Position numbers and translations under genes: made by a program. The notes beneath the pieces are model-generated. The model did no database searches. It worked only from the letters and a program-made list of their open reading frames with translations, and was not told the origin of the DNA. DNA of 64,000 nt, taken from positions 124,001-188,000 of the forward strand of contig JAFSBY010000040.1 of assembly GCA_017437045.1 (NCBI GenBank), read 5' to 3'. The DNA comes from Alistipes sp. (GTDB lineage Bacteria > Bacteroidota > Bacteroidia > Bacteroidales > Rikenellaceae). Below, one piece after another: positions 34,730-44,311 of the stretch. Every line of letters starts with the position of its first letter. Position 1 is the stretch's first letter.

Positions 34730-36490
34730 ATGGCTTTTCTACCGACCACCCTCAAAGAGGTCCGCGCACGCGGCTGGGATGAATTGGATGTCATCCTCTT
34801 TACGGGCGATGCCTACATTGACCACCCCTCGTTTGGGGCGGCCGTGATCGGTCGTCTGCTCGAATCCGAGGGGTATCGTGTCGCCATTGTTCCGCAACCC
34901 AATTGGCGGGATGACCTGCGCGATTTTAAGAAGTTAGGCACTCCGCGCCTCTTCTTTGCCGTCTCGGGCGGTGCCATGGACTCGATGGTCAATCACTACA
35001 CGGCCAACCTGCGCCTGCGCCACGACGATGCCTATACGGCCGGTGGCGTGGCGGGTTTTCGTCCCGATCGGACGGTGACGGTCTATACCCAGATTCTCAA
35101 ACAGCTCTTTCCCCACACACCGGTGGTGGTGGGCGGTATCGAGGCCTCGTTGCGTCGTCTGACCCACTATGACTATTGGAGCAATCGGCTGCACCCCTCG
35201 ATTTTAGCCTCGTCGGGTGCCGATCTGGTAATCTACGGCATGGGCGACCGCACGATTTTGGAGGTGGCACGTGCCATGCGGAACGGCTATAATGCCAAGC
35301 TCTTGCGCAAACTGCCCCAGGTAGCCTTCCTGGCCGATGCGGCCTATGTCGATCGGCTCGATCCGGCGCAGACGCTACGGCTGCACTCCTTCGAGGAGTG
35401 TGAGGCCTCGAAGGAGGCCTTCGGCGAGAATTTTACGATTATCGAGCGCGAAAGCAATCTGCTGCACCCCACGGCAACGTTGGTAGAAGGGGTTGGTGAG
35501 CAGTTTGTGGTGGTCAATCCGCCGGGGGCAATTCTGACCACCGAGGAGCTGGATCGCTCGTTCGATCTGCCCTATGAGCGAGCGCCCCATCCGCGCTACC
35601 GCGACCGTGGAGCGATTCCGGCCTGGGAGATGATTCGCCATTCGGTCAATATCCACCGAGGTTGCTTTGGCGGTTGCTCGTTCTGTACGATCTCGGCCCA
35701 TCAGGGTAAATTTATCCATTCGCGCAGCGAGCAGTCGATCTTGCGCGAGGTGGAGCGTATCACCCAAATGCCCGATTTTCGGGGGTATCTCTCGGATGTG
35801 GGAGCCCCTTCGGCCAACATGTATCGCATGCAGGGCCGCGACCGTACGCTGTGCGAACGGTGTCGTCGCCCGTCGTGTCTGCATCCGAAGATCTGTCCCA
35901 ATTTGAACAACGACCATCGGCCGCTTTTGGATCTTTACGCCAAGATTCGCGCCGTGAAGGGGATCAAGAAGGCCTTTATCGGCAGTGGTATTCGCTACGA
36001 TCTGTTTGATGATTCGCCCTATCTGGCAACGGTGCTGAAACACCACACGTCGGGTCGCCTGAAGGTGGCCCCGGAGCACACCGAGGAGCATGTGCTGCAA
36101 CTGATGCGCAAGCCGCCGTTTGCCCTCTTCGAGCAACTCAATGCCGATTTTCAGACCATCTGTCGCCGTGAGGGGTTGCGCTACCAACTCATTCCCTACT
36201 TCATCTCTTCGCATCCGGGGTGCATGGAACGCGACATGAAGGCCCTCTCGGAGCGTGTGCTCGGCCGGTTGCATTTCACCTTGGAGCAGGTGCAGGATCT
36301 GACCCCGACGCCGATGACCCTCTCGTCGGTGATGTTCTATACGGGGATGAATCCCTACACAAAAAAGCCGCTCTTTGTGGCTCGCAATCAGGAGGACAAA
36401 AAGCGGCAAAAGAGTTATTTCTTTGCCTCAAAGGGGCGGAGTGCGTCTTCGTCGCAGCAATCGAAACGCAAACCGCACGGAAAGCGTTAA
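34730..36490 (+). CDS. YgiQ family radical SAM protein
   Basis: A 586-residue protein of the UPF0313/YgiQ type: an N-terminal B12-binding-like region (DVILFTGDAYIDHPSFGAAVIGRLLE), a radical SAM core with HRGCFGGCSFCTISAHQGK (about 308-326) and a C-terminal Cys cluster (CERCRRPSCLHPKICPNL, about 380-397). KVAPEHTEEHVLQLMRKP is diagnostic. The reaction is unknown. It ends 3 bp from the convergent esterase gene. Confidence 0.93.
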   Translation: MAFLPTTLKEVRARGWDELDVILFTGDAYIDHPSFGAAVIGRLLESEGYRVAIVPQPNWRDDLRDFKKLGTPRLFFAVSGGAMDSMVNHYTANLRLRHDDAYTAGGVAGFRPDRTVTVYTQILKQLFPHTPVVVGGIEASLRRLTHYDYWSNRLHPSILASSGADLVIYGMGDRTILEVARAMRNGYNAKLLRKLPQVAFLADAAYVDRLDPAQTLRLHSFEECEASKEAFGENFTIIERESNLLHPTATLVEGVGEQFVVVNPPGAILTTEELDRSFDLPYERAPHPRYRDRGAIPAWEMIRHSVNIHRGCFGGCSFCTISAHQGKFIHSRSEQSILREVERITQMPDFRGYLSDVGAPSANMYRMQGRDRTLCERCRRPSCLHPKICPNLNNDHRPLLDLYAKIRAVKGIKKAFIGSGIRYDLFDDSPYLATVLKHHTSGRLKVAPEHTEEHVLQLMRKPPFALFEQLNADFQTICRREGLRYQLIPYFISSHPGCMERDMKALSERVLGRLHFTLEQVQDLTPTPMTLSSVMFYTGMNPYTKKPLFVARNQEDKKRQKSYFFASKGRSASSSQQSKRKPHGKR

Positions 36491-36493
36491 GGG

Positions 36494-37411
36494 CTATTCA
36501 ACCCCGAAAATCCACTCCAGGGGGATGTGCAGACGGCTCTCCCACGAGCGCTCGTCGTGGGCATGACCGGCATAGAAGCGGCTGAGGTAGTGGGCCGCAT
36601 CCCATCCGCGAGCCTCGAAGAGCGAATCGACCTGCTGCTGATAGGGCGGGTAGAGGGCATCGAGCGTCTGATCGCCACAATCCATGTAAATCTTCACCGT
36701 ACCGGCCTCGGGTAGTTGTGCGTCGAGGTAGTCGCGCAAGGCCTTCGACCAAACGGGGGCCTCCTCGTCGATCTTGTCCAGCGCCATGGGGGTATGGGTC
36801 GAGAGGCAGGCAGCTGCCCCAAAGATGGTCGGGTACTCGGCGATGGCGTAGAGCGAGATCAATCCACCGGCACTCGAGCCGCCAATGGCTGTGTGGGCAG
36901 CCTCCGGGCGGGTGGGGTAGTGGCTGTCGATGAAGGGTTTGAGCTCCTCGACCAGAAAACGCAGATAGGCATCCGAGACGAATTTCTCCTTGTCGCATTG
37001 TTGCAGGAGCGGGTCGTTGTCGGGCACAAAGTCCAAGACGCGACGCGGCACATAATCGTAGAGGCGGGTAGCATCGTTGTTGTTGATGCCTACGACCAGG
37101 AAGGGGGCGACGCGCCCTTGATCAATCAGGGCTTGTGCCACCGAGTCGATGTTCCACGACTGTCCGTTCCAGGAGGTCGTCTTATCGAAGAGCATCTGGG
37201 CATCGTGCATGTAGAGTACTCCATAACGCTGCTCGGGCGAGTAATCCTCGGGCAACCAAACCAGCACATCGCGTGCAGCGAAATGTTCCGAAGCAAACGC
37301 GGGGTAGTAGTCGATCCGTCCGCGATCGACCTGTTGTGGCGATTGCGGTGTTTGAGGTGTCGAGCTGCACGCTGCAAGGAGCAGCAAGGCAAGCGTAAGA
37401 AGTTGTTTCAT
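36494..37411 (-). CDS. Lipoprotein alpha/beta-hydrolase esterase
   Basis: A 305-residue protein with a lipoprotein signal (LLLLAACSS, Cys about 15). The esterase fold of the Fes/esterase-D family follows: VLVWLPEDYSPEQRYGVLYMHDAQMLFD, nucleophile Ser in GGSSAGGLISLY (about 170), acid in the YMDCGDQT region and a C-terminal His in GHAHDERSW. Substrates of relatives include siderophores, acetyl-xylan and feruloyl esters. It follows xerD by 6 bp. Confidence 0.87.
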   Translation of the reverse strand: MKQLLTLALLLLAACSSTPQTPQSPQQVDRGRIDYYPAFASEHFAARDVLVWLPEDYSPEQRYGVLYMHDAQMLFDKTTSWNGQSWNIDSVAQALIDQGRVAPFLVVGINNNDATRLYDYVPRRVLDFVPDNDPLLQQCDKEKFVSDAYLRFLVEELKPFIDSHYPTRPEAAHTAIGGSSAGGLISLYAIAEYPTIFGAAACLSTHTPMALDKIDEEAPVWSKALRDYLDAQLPEAGTVKIYMDCGDQTLDALYPPYQQQVDSLFEARGWDAAHYLSRFYAGHAHDERSWESRLHIPLEWIFGVE

Positions 37412-37417
37412 GACGTG

Positions 37418-38314
37418 TTATAAAGTTAGATGTTCTTCGAGTGTTTTGCGCAGATGGCTGCTGTCGAGATGGGTATAGATCTCGGTCGTTAGGATACTTT
37501 CGTGCCCCAACAGCTCCTGCACCTGACGAATACCCGCACCCCCTTCGATCAGGTGAGTGGCAAACGAATGGCGCAACATGTGGGGGTGGATCTTCTGCTC
37601 AATACCGGCACGTTCGGCCGCCTGGCGCAGCAGGGTGAAGATCATCACCCGCGTGAGGGCCTTGCCGCGGTTGTTCAAGAAGAGCACATCCGAACGATGC
37701 TCCTCTTTGCGACGCTCGTCGAGGTAGGCATAGATAAACTCGCGGGCCTGCTGGCTGATCGGGACGAGTCGTTGTTTGTCCCCCTTACCGATCACACGGA
37801 TGTAGCCTTCGCCAAAGAAGAGGTCGCTGATGCGCAGCGAGGTGAGCTCCGAGACGCGTAACCCACAAGAGTAGAGCACCTCGACGATGGCCCGATCGCG
37901 CAGCCCCTTTTTGGTTGTGGTATCGAAGGTGGCCAGGATGCGGTCGATCTGCTCGGTCGAGAGTACATCGGGGAGCTGTCGGGGCAATTTGGGCATCTCG
38001 ATCAGTTCGGCCGGTGAGGTCTCAATCTTTTCGCGCAGGAGCAGGAAGTTGAAGAAACTGCGGATGCCACTCAAGCGACGGGCTTGGGAGGTCGATTGAG
38101 ACCCCTCCTCGTGCAGACGGGTGAGGTACTTCTCGATCATGGCCCGCTCGACATGGTGGGGTGCTACGTCAAAGCAGCGCAGAATGTAGTGCGCAAAATG
38201 GCGCAGATCGTGCATGTAGGCCTCTACCGAGTTGGCCGACAAGCGACGTTCCATGCGGATGTAGGCGCGATATTTACGCCCAGCATCCTCCCATTTTTTT
38301 AGGTTTTCCGCCAT
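37418..38314 (-). CDS. xerD: Tyrosine recombinase XerD
   Basis: A 298-residue recombinase that resolves chromosome dimers at dif with XerC. N-terminal SAM-like domain (about 1-95), then the catalytic domain with R in GLRVSELTSL, K in GKGDKQRLVPIS, HxxR in HMLRHSFATHL, H in LGHESILTT and Y in EIYTH. Length and neighbours are those of the housekeeping enzyme, not an element integrase. I start at MAENLKKWE, 17 nt after the predicted transcription start. Confidence 0.93.
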   Translation of the reverse strand: MAENLKKWEDAGRKYRAYIRMERRLSANSVEAYMHDLRHFAHYILRCFDVAPHHVERAMIEKYLTRLHEEGSQSTSQARRLSGIRSFFNFLLLREKIETSPAELIEMPKLPRQLPDVLSTEQIDRILATFDTTTKKGLRDRAIVEVLYSCGLRVSELTSLRISDLFFGEGYIRVIGKGDKQRLVPISQQAREFIYAYLDERRKEEHRSDVLFLNNRGKALTRVMIFTLLRQAAERAGIEQKIHPHMLRHSFATHLIEGGAGIRQVQELLGHESILTTEIYTHLDSSHLRKTLEEHLTL

Positions 38315-38322
38315 TTTATCCC

Positions 38323-38330
38323 TATCTTTG
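38323..38330 (+). promoter_or_regulatory. -7 box of recO
   Basis: TATCTTTG on the plus strand, 6 bp from an identical box in the other orientation, so the two form a perfect dyad. The -33 region (about 38299) is a T run inside xerD. Confidence 0.55.
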
Positions 38331-38336
38331 TAGAAG

Positions 38337-38367
38337 CAAAGATACAAATTTTGGGTCACCCGACAAA
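38337..38367 (-). promoter_or_regulatory. Promoter of xerD
   Basis: On the minus strand: TTTG (38367-38364), 19 bp, TATCTTTG (38344-38337). Near-consensus. It overlaps the recO promoter. Confidence 0.65.
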
Positions 38368-38376
38368 TTTTCTGCT

Positions 38377-39105
38377 TTGAAAAGCTACAAGGGGCGCGGC
38401 ATCGTGTTGCACACGCTCAAATATGGCGATTCGTCGATGATCGTCTACCTGCTGACCGACGTGGGTGGACGCCGCAGCTACATGGTGCAGGGGATTCGCT
38501 CCCGCATGGGGCGTGGCTCGAAGCAGGCGCTGTTTCAACCCGCCTTTCCGGTCGAATTCGAGGGGTTAGAGCCGGCACAGAGTAGCCAGATGCACCGCTT
38601 TCGGGAGGTGCGGAGCGGTTTTCTGCTGCGCGGTATCCCGTTTGATGTGCGCCGTTCGACGATGGCTATCTTCTTGGCTGAGGTGGTCTATCGTCTGGTG
38701 CGCGAGAGCGAACGCAACGATGCCCTCTTTGAATTTGTGTGGAATTCGGTGGCTGCTCTTGATGTGATGGAGCAGGGATTGGCCAATTTTCACCTGTGGT
38801 TTCTGGCCCATTTGGCCCCCATTGTCGGTTTCTGTCCGGGGAATAGCTACACGGAAGGCGATTGGTTCGACATCAAGGAGGGTCTCTATGTCTCGCTTCC
38901 ACCCCTGCACACACTCGCTATGCGCCCCGAAGAGGCGGCCTTGCTCGATCGGTTGCTGGCGTGCGATGTGGCGCAGTTGGATCAAATTGCCCTGCATCGC
39001 GGGCAGCGTGTCGCCTTTCTAAATGCCCTGCTCTCCTATTTCGGCTACCACCTCGATGCCATCCACTCGGTGCAGTCGGTGCGCATCCTGAGCGAGGTGT
39101 TCTAA
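38377..39105 (+). CDS. recO: DNA repair protein RecO
   Basis: A 242-residue RecF-pathway mediator that loads RecA onto SSB-coated DNA. N-terminal OB fold (about 1-80; KGRGIVLHTLKYGDSSMIVYLLTD, RRSYMVQGIRS) and a helical C-terminal domain. No ATG lies near the expected start; the family N-terminus points to TTG at 38377 (read as Met-Lys-Ser-Tyr-Lys). The frame stays open upstream through the promoter and into xerD, which cannot be coding. The zinc-finger cysteines of some RecO proteins are absent. Confidence 0.88.
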   Translation: MKSYKGRGIVLHTLKYGDSSMIVYLLTDVGGRRSYMVQGIRSRMGRGSKQALFQPAFPVEFEGLEPAQSSQMHRFREVRSGFLLRGIPFDVRRSTMAIFLAEVVYRLVRESERNDALFEFVWNSVAALDVMEQGLANFHLWFLAHLAPIVGFCPGNSYTEGDWFDIKEGLYVSLPPLHTLAMRPEEAALLDRLLACDVAQLDQIALHRGQRVAFLNALLSYFGYHLDAIHSVQSVRILSEVF

Positions 39106-39155
39106 TCCGGCGAATCGGAGGTTTTCACTCGTCCCTTAATATATTATAGGTATTT

Positions 39156-39182
39156 AAGCGTATTGTGAATACGCTTTTTTTG
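39156..39182 (+). terminator. Terminator of recO
   Basis: A 9-bp stem (39156-39164 with 39168-39176), loop of 3, T run to 39182. Confidence 0.82.
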
Positions 39183-39192
39183 CCGACCTTTG
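39163..39192 (+). promoter_or_regulatory. Possible promoter of porin gene
   Basis: TTG at 39163-39165, 19 bp, GACCTTTG at 39185-39192 (one mismatch to TAnnTTTG). It overlaps the recO terminator hairpin. Confidence 0.35.
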
Positions 39193-39253
39193 TTCAGTAA
39201 TATGCCAACGTGTGACAAAGGACAATATGTATCACTCAATAAATGTCAGAATT

Positions 39254-40315
39254 ATGAAGAAAATTTTCCTATGTTTGCTGTTGCTTGCCACCGGTTCGGT
39301 CTATGCACAAACCATGAGTAGCGAGGAGCAAGCTGCTGCTATCGAGCGTCTTACGCGCGAAGTGGAGCAGCTGAAGGCCGAAAGCCAGACCCATACGAAG
39401 TGGGATAAGGTAGTGGCTGCCATGCCCAAGATTTCGGGTTATGTGATGGGCCGCTATACCTACAACGGTGACGAATCGACCTTCCGTCTGCGCCGTGTAC
39501 GTCTGTCGGTTGCCGGTGATATCGGCAAAAAGATCGACTATAAGTTCCAGGCCGAGCTCTCGAGCTTCAAGTTGCTCGATGCCTACTTCAACTACAAGCC
39601 TTTCGAGCAGTTCAAGGTGAAGGTGGGTCAGTTCAAGGTTCCCTTCTCGATCGAGAATACGGAGTATTCGCCTACGAAGATCATCCTGATCGACCATCCG
39701 ATGGGTATGCAGCGTTTGATGGGTTTCGACGAGAAGATCGGTGAGACGACGCTGAAGAATACGGGTCGTGAGCTGGGTATCAACCTCCACGGTTCGGTGC
39801 TGAACAAGGCGTTGAGCTATGATTTGGCTGTATTCAATGGTGCCGGCCTGAACACGACCGACAACAACAAGTCGAAGGACGTAGTGGGTCGTTTGATCTA
39901 TTCGCCGATTCAGGGTCTGCGCGTTTCGGGATCGTACTATTGGGGTGAGTTCGGTGAGGAGTTCTATGCACGTGAGCGTTGGACGGTAGGTGCCGCCTAC
40001 GATAAGGGTGCGTTGATTGCTCGTGCCGAGTACATTGCCGGTACGACGGGCTTTGAGGATGCCGAAATCGACTCGGAGGGCTGGTATGCGTTGGCCGGCT
40101 GGCGTTTCTGCGACGGTAAGTGGTCGGTAGCTGCCCGCTACGACACCTTCTCGGAGAACACGGAGGTGTCGGCACTCGATCAGACAAACTATACGGTCGG
40201 TGTGGCTTGGAAGCCGATCAAAAACTTCCGCATGCAGCTCAACTACCAGCATGAGGATCGTGGTAGCAAGGGCCACCGCAATTGTGTGATGGTGCAGGCT
40301 ACGGCATCGTTCTAA
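39254..40315 (+). CDS. OprO/OprP-like outer-membrane porin
   Basis: A 353-residue protein: signal peptide (1-19, SVYAQ), a short coiled coil (about 25-45, IERLTREVEQLKAES), then alternating strands of a beta-barrel of the phosphate-selective porin family ending in aromatic Phe (ATASF). FKVKVGQFKVPFSIENTEYSP is typical. Selectivity for phosphate or another anion cannot be judged. It precedes the YeiH transporter by 35 bp and probably shares its transcript. I start at MKKIFLCLL, giving a proper signal peptide. Confidence 0.87.
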   Translation: MKKIFLCLLLLATGSVYAQTMSSEEQAAAIERLTREVEQLKAESQTHTKWDKVVAAMPKISGYVMGRYTYNGDESTFRLRRVRLSVAGDIGKKIDYKFQAELSSFKLLDAYFNYKPFEQFKVKVGQFKVPFSIENTEYSPTKIILIDHPMGMQRLMGFDEKIGETTLKNTGRELGINLHGSVLNKALSYDLAVFNGAGLNTTDNNKSKDVVGRLIYSPIQGLRVSGSYYWGEFGEEFYARERWTVGAAYDKGALIARAEYIAGTTGFEDAEIDSEGWYALAGWRFCDGKWSVAARYDTFSENTEVSALDQTNYTVGVAWKPIKNFRMQLNYQHEDRGSKGHRNCVMVQATASF

Positions 40316-40350
40316 TGAAGAGTATCTAATACGAAACAAACGAAATAAGT

Positions 40351-41649
40351 ATGAGTAAATTATTGAAAAAACTGCTCGTGGAGGATTGGGTGGTTGTGAT
40401 GCTGTCGATTCCGCTTCTCGTCCTCTGCTACTTTGCAAACTACCTGCCCTCGATCTCGATTCCGACGAATATGCTCGAGGCGGGTGCCTGGGGTAAGATC
40501 GGCATGTTGGCCCTCATCGCGCTGGTGGCTCTCTTTGCCGGTAACAAACTCTTGAGCCGTCCGATCAAGGGCATGCTGCTCTCGTTTATCGTGGTCTTTG
40601 CCATTGCTGCGTTGGCTATGGTCATCGGTAGCAATAAGTTCATCAAGAGCGACCTGGGCCTGGAGCCGGTATTCTTCTCGGTGATCTTTGGTCTGATCAT
40701 TCGCAATGCCTTCCATGTGCCGGAGTGGATGAAGCCGGCTATTCAGGGCGAGTTCTATATTAAGATCGGTGTGGTCTGCCTCGGTGCTACGATCATGATT
40801 GGTGACGTGATGAAGTCGGGTGTGGCCGGTCTGGTGCAGGCTTGTGTGATCGTGACGATCGTATGGCTCTTTGCCTACATCGTGGCGCGCAAGATCTTCA
40901 AGGTGGAGCGCTCGACGGCGATGACCATGTCGAGTGGTCTTACGATCTGCGGTGCTTCGGCAGCTATTGCAACGGCCGGTGTGGCCGGTGCCGATAAGAA
41001 GAGCCTTTCGTATATCGTGTCGGTCGTATTGATCATTGCCGTGCCGATGATCTATCTGATGCCCTGGTTGGGTAATTTGATTGTGCCCCTGCTGACCGAT
41101 AATCCGGATGTGCAGCAGCAGATTATGGGTGCCTGGATCGGTGGTACGGTCGATACGACCAGTGGTGTAGCTGCTTCGTCGGAGATGGCCGGTGAGATGG
41201 CCAATCAGACGGCTATCATTGTGAAGGCTACGCAGAACGTGCTGATCGGTGTGGTTGCCTTCTTCATCGCCTTGTATCTTTCGACCAAGGGCGAGAAGGG
41301 TGCCAGCCATAGCCCTTCGTTGAAGATCGTATGGGAGAAGTTCCCGAAGTTTGTCTTGGCGTTTGTGATTGCTTCGCTCGTATTCTCGTGGCTCAAAGAG
41401 GCTGATCTGTTGGCTCTGAATCCGAAGGGTAAGCCGATTGCCACCTCGCTTGCCAAGACCCTCTCGACGCTCTTCTTCTCGTTGTCGTTTGTCTGCATCG
41501 GTCTCGATACGCGCCTTAAGGAGATCGTGTCGAAGGAGAATCGCAATGTGCTCTATGCCTTCTTGACGGGTCAGGCCTTCAATATCGTGGCTACGTTCCT
41601 CGTGGCTTGGTTGTTGTTCGGCTATGTGAAGCCGTTGCTGGGCTGGTAA
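40351..41649 (+). CDS. YeiH family putative sulfate/sulfite exporter
   Basis: A 432-residue UPF0324 membrane protein with about ten to eleven transmembrane helices. Family strings: VFFSVIFGLIIRNAF, IKIGVVCLGATIMIGDV, LTICGASAAIATAG, GAWIGGTVDTTSGV and FSLSFVCIGLDTRL. Relatives are proposed to export sulfite or sulfate, for example after taurine breakdown; evidence is limited. With the porin just upstream it may form a small anion-transport unit. Confidence 0.85.
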   Translation: MSKLLKKLLVEDWVVVMLSIPLLVLCYFANYLPSISIPTNMLEAGAWGKIGMLALIALVALFAGNKLLSRPIKGMLLSFIVVFAIAALAMVIGSNKFIKSDLGLEPVFFSVIFGLIIRNAFHVPEWMKPAIQGEFYIKIGVVCLGATIMIGDVMKSGVAGLVQACVIVTIVWLFAYIVARKIFKVERSTAMTMSSGLTICGASAAIATAGVAGADKKSLSYIVSVVLIIAVPMIYLMPWLGNLIVPLLTDNPDVQQQIMGAWIGGTVDTTSGVAASSEMAGEMANQTAIIVKATQNVLIGVVAFFIALYLSTKGEKGASHSPSLKIVWEKFPKFVLAFVIASLVFSWLKEADLLALNPKGKPIATSLAKTLSTLFFSLSFVCIGLDTRLKEIVSKENRNVLYAFLTGQAFNIVATFLVAWLLFGYVKPLLGW

Positions 41650-41668
41650 GAGTAACCGCTATACACAC

Positions 41669-41710
41669 AGAGAGGGTGCTAACTCAAACGTTAGCACCCT
41701 CTCTGGTTTT
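41669..41710 (+). terminator. Terminator of porin-yeiH unit
   Basis: A 15-bp perfect stem (41669-41683 with 41690-41704), loop of 6, then GGTTTT. Between convergent genes. Confidence 0.82.
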
Positions 41711-41721
41711 GTCCATCATGC

Positions 41722-44196
41722 TTACAGCCACTCGATCTCGGGCAGCTGCCAGTCGGATACCACCTCGCAACGCTGGCCTGTCTGGCTCTTAATGCGGAGG
41801 CTCTTGATGCGACCCTGCTCCCAGCTCATCTCGATCTCGTAGCCGCCTCGTGCCTTCAAGCCGCGGATCGAACCGCTATGCCACGCTTTCGGCATGGCGG
41901 GCATCAATCGAATCTTGCCCTCGTGGCTCTGCATGAGCATCTCGCAGACACCGGCCGTGAAACCGAAATTGCCGTCGATCTGGAAGGGCGGGTGGGCATC
42001 GAAGAGGTTGGCATAGAGACCGCCACCATCCGATTGCAACGCCTCGGGGCCAAAGCCTACGGGTCGCAGCAGGGTGCCGATGAGCTTAAAGGCGCGCTCG
42101 CCGTCCATCAGACGTGCCCACAGATTGATCTTCCAGCCACTCGACCAGCCGGTAGCCTCGTCACCACGCAATTCGAGCGTCTGGCGTGCTGCGGCAAACA
42201 GATCGGGCGTCGAAGGGTTGATCTGCCCAAAGGGGTAGAGGCTCACCAGATGGGTGACGTGGCGGTGGTGCGGGTCTTGATCCTCGTAATCCTCGCGCCA
42301 CTCTTGCAGACGACCACCCTTACCGATGCGGAAGGGGAGCAGGTGGGCCAGACGATCGCGCAACGTATCTTGTAGGCCGGGATCTAAATTGCCCATCTCG
42401 GCCGTAGCCAGCGTGTGGGTAAACAGATCGCGGATCATCGACATATCGCCCGTCGAGCCTTGCGAAACGCCGCAACTTTGGTTCGTGCCGGGGATGATGA
42501 AGAGATTCTCGGGCGAGGTGCTGACCGGTGTGATGTAGTAGCCCTCCTTATCGCGGATGAGCCAGTCGATGTAGAATCGGGCTGCTTCGCGCATTGTCGG
42601 ATAGGCCTCCCGGAGTAGGAAGTCGCGGTCGAGCGTATAGGCGTAGTGCTCCCACAGGTGTGAGGAGAACCAAGCGCCCATCATGGGCCAAAAGACGGTG
42701 GCTGCACCACCATCGTTGGGGAAGGTCTCGCGCCAGATCGAGCAGTTGTGGTGCCCTACCCAGCCACGGCGGTGATACATCTTGCGCGCCGTCTCACGAC
42801 CCGTCTCGGCACACTCGCCAATCATCTGTAGGAAGGGCTTGTGACACTCCGAGAGGTTGGTCATCTCGGCCGGCCAGTAGTTCATCTCGACATTGATGTT
42901 GGCCGTGTAGCCGCTGTTCCACGAAGGAATCAGATCTTTGTTCCAGATGCCTTGCAGGTTGAGCGGTTGTCCCCCTTCGCGCGAGCCACTGATCATCAGG
43001 TAGCGGCCATATTGGGCCAAGAGGGCCACCAGAGCCTGGTCTTTCGGAGCACCGGTTTGTCGCGTAGCCGTGGCATAGCGCAGGATGCGCTGGTCGGTGG
43101 GCAGCAGCTCCGCCTCGGGATCAGCGGGTAGCGTGAGGGCAAAACGGCCAAAGAGGGCGCGGTAGTCGGCCTCGTGGGTGGCAAGCAGCTCGTCGTAGCT
43201 CTTTTTGCGCACCTGCTTGAGGTAGCCTTCGGCCAATTTGGCGGCATCGAGACCCTCGCGCGACGGACTCTTGTGGGGGCCGTTGTAGCTCGTTGCGGCC
43301 GAGAAGATCAGAACAATCTCCCGAGCATGGCGGATGCGCAGACGATCGCCCAGGTCGGTCACCTCACCTTTGGGGTCGATGACGCGTACCTCCAGACGTC
43401 CCTCGAAGAACATGCCCATGCCGTCGATATCCTCGCCATAGAGCACACGCGGCTTACCCGTGCGTGAGCCATCCTCGTTGAAGAGGTAGCGGTGGCGAGC
43501 CTCGTGGCCCCACGCCTCGAAGTCGGAGTAGTTGCGACGATCGACACGCCCGGGAGCCTGCCCGCTGAGCGAGAGGGTGCGACGACGGGCATCAATCAGA
43601 CTCTTTGCAGGGTGCAACGACGAGAGGCTGAGGCCGATATCCCAACCTACGGGGCAGTTGGTCGTCAGTCGCATGACGATCACCTGATCGGGATGCGAAG
43701 CGAAGATTTCGCGGCGGAATTGGTAGTTGTCTCGCTCGTATTGTACGGTAGCTACGGCACGCTCCAGATCTAAATAACGACGATAGGCCTTGGCCTTGCC
43801 CCCTCGGAAGTCGCGCAGGTGCCAATCCCCGAGCGGTTGGTAGCATTCGTGCAGTCGTCCGGTCCACTGCTTGAGCAGCTCGGCCGCCTCCGCATGACGC
43901 CCCTCCTCCAACAGACGTACCATCTCGGGATAGGTCGGAGTGATGTCCAGATCGGTGAAACGCGTAGCCGGCTCACCGCTATAGAGGGTGTTCTCGTTGA
44001 GTTGTAAGAGCTCGTTGTCGGCATCGCCGAAGATCATGGCGCCCAGGCGTCCGTTGCCGATCGGCAGCGCAGCGTTCCAATCTGCAGCGGGTTGCTTGTA
44101 CCAGAGTTTGAGTGCGCCGGCCTCTACGCGGTGGTGAGCCGTGGCAGGCAGCAGGATCGGGAGCAACAACGCAGCAAATAGTAGTTTTCGTAGCAT
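41722..44196 (-). CDS. GH95 alpha-L-fucosidase/galactosidase
   Basis: An 824-residue exported glycoside hydrolase. Signal peptide (1-21, LPATAHH); N-terminal beta domain starting [29 protein letters not shown]; an (alpha/alpha)6 catalytic core with [37 protein letters not shown] and [16 protein letters not shown]-terminal beta domain. GH95 removes alpha-1,2-fucose or alpha-L-galactose from host or plant glycans. I start at [11 protein letters not shown] (44196); the frame is open 125 codons upstream through the divergent cyclophilin promoter. No susCD pair is nearby. Confidence 0.94.
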   Translation of the reverse strand: MLRKLLFAALLLPILLPATAHHRVEAGALKLWYKQPAADWNAALPIGNGRLGAMIFGDADNELLQLNENTLYSGEPATRFTDLDITPTYPEMVRLLEEGRHAEAAELLKQWTGRLHECYQPLGDWHLRDFRGGKAKAYRRYLDLERAVATVQYERDNYQFRREIFASHPDQVIVMRLTTNCPVGWDIGLSLSSLHPAKSLIDARRRTLSLSGQAPGRVDRRNYSDFEAWGHEARHRYLFNEDGSRTGKPRVLYGEDIDGMGMFFEGRLEVRVIDPKGEVTDLGDRLRIRHAREIVLIFSAATSYNGPHKSPSREGLDAAKLAEGYLKQVRKKSYDELLATHEADYRALFGRFALTLPADPEAELLPTDQRILRYATATRQTGAPKDQALVALLAQYGRYLMISGSREGGQPLNLQGIWNKDLIPSWNSGYTANINVEMNYWPAEMTNLSECHKPFLQMIGECAETGRETARKMYHRRGWVGHHNCSIWRETFPNDGGAATVFWPMMGAWFSSHLWEHYAYTLDRDFLLREAYPTMREAARFYIDWLIRDKEGYYITPVSTSPENLFIIPGTNQSCGVSQGSTGDMSMIRDLFTHTLATAEMGNLDPGLQDTLRDRLAHLLPFRIGKGGRLQEWREDYEDQDPHHRHVTHLVSLYPFGQINPSTPDLFAAARQTLELRGDEATGWSSGWKINLWARLMDGERAFKLIGTLLRPVGFGPEALQSDGGGLYANLFDAHPPFQIDGNFGFTAGVCEMLMQSHEGKIRLMPAMPKAWHSGSIRGLKARGGYEIEMSWEQGRIKSLRIKSQTGQRCEVVSDWQLPEIEWL

Positions 44197-44272
44197 AATC
44201 AGATTCGATTTAGTCGGTTGGGTTGCATAAAGCATGGGACAAGATAACAATTTTTTTTGGGATTTACCCGCT

Positions 44273-44306
44273 TTTGTGGCACAATTCCCTTTTTTTTGTA
44301 AATTTG
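44273..44306 (+). promoter_or_regulatory. Promoter of cyclophilin gene
   Basis: TTTG at 44273-44276, 22 bp, TAAATTTG at 44299-44306, only 5 bp before the ATG at 44312. Confidence 0.5.
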
Positions 44307-44311
44307 TAACC

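Noticed and set aside
37418-38314. Tyrosine recombinase as sign of a mobile element
   Set aside because: Length, motifs and core-gene neighbours fit housekeeping XerD; no att repeats, cargo or relaxase nearby.
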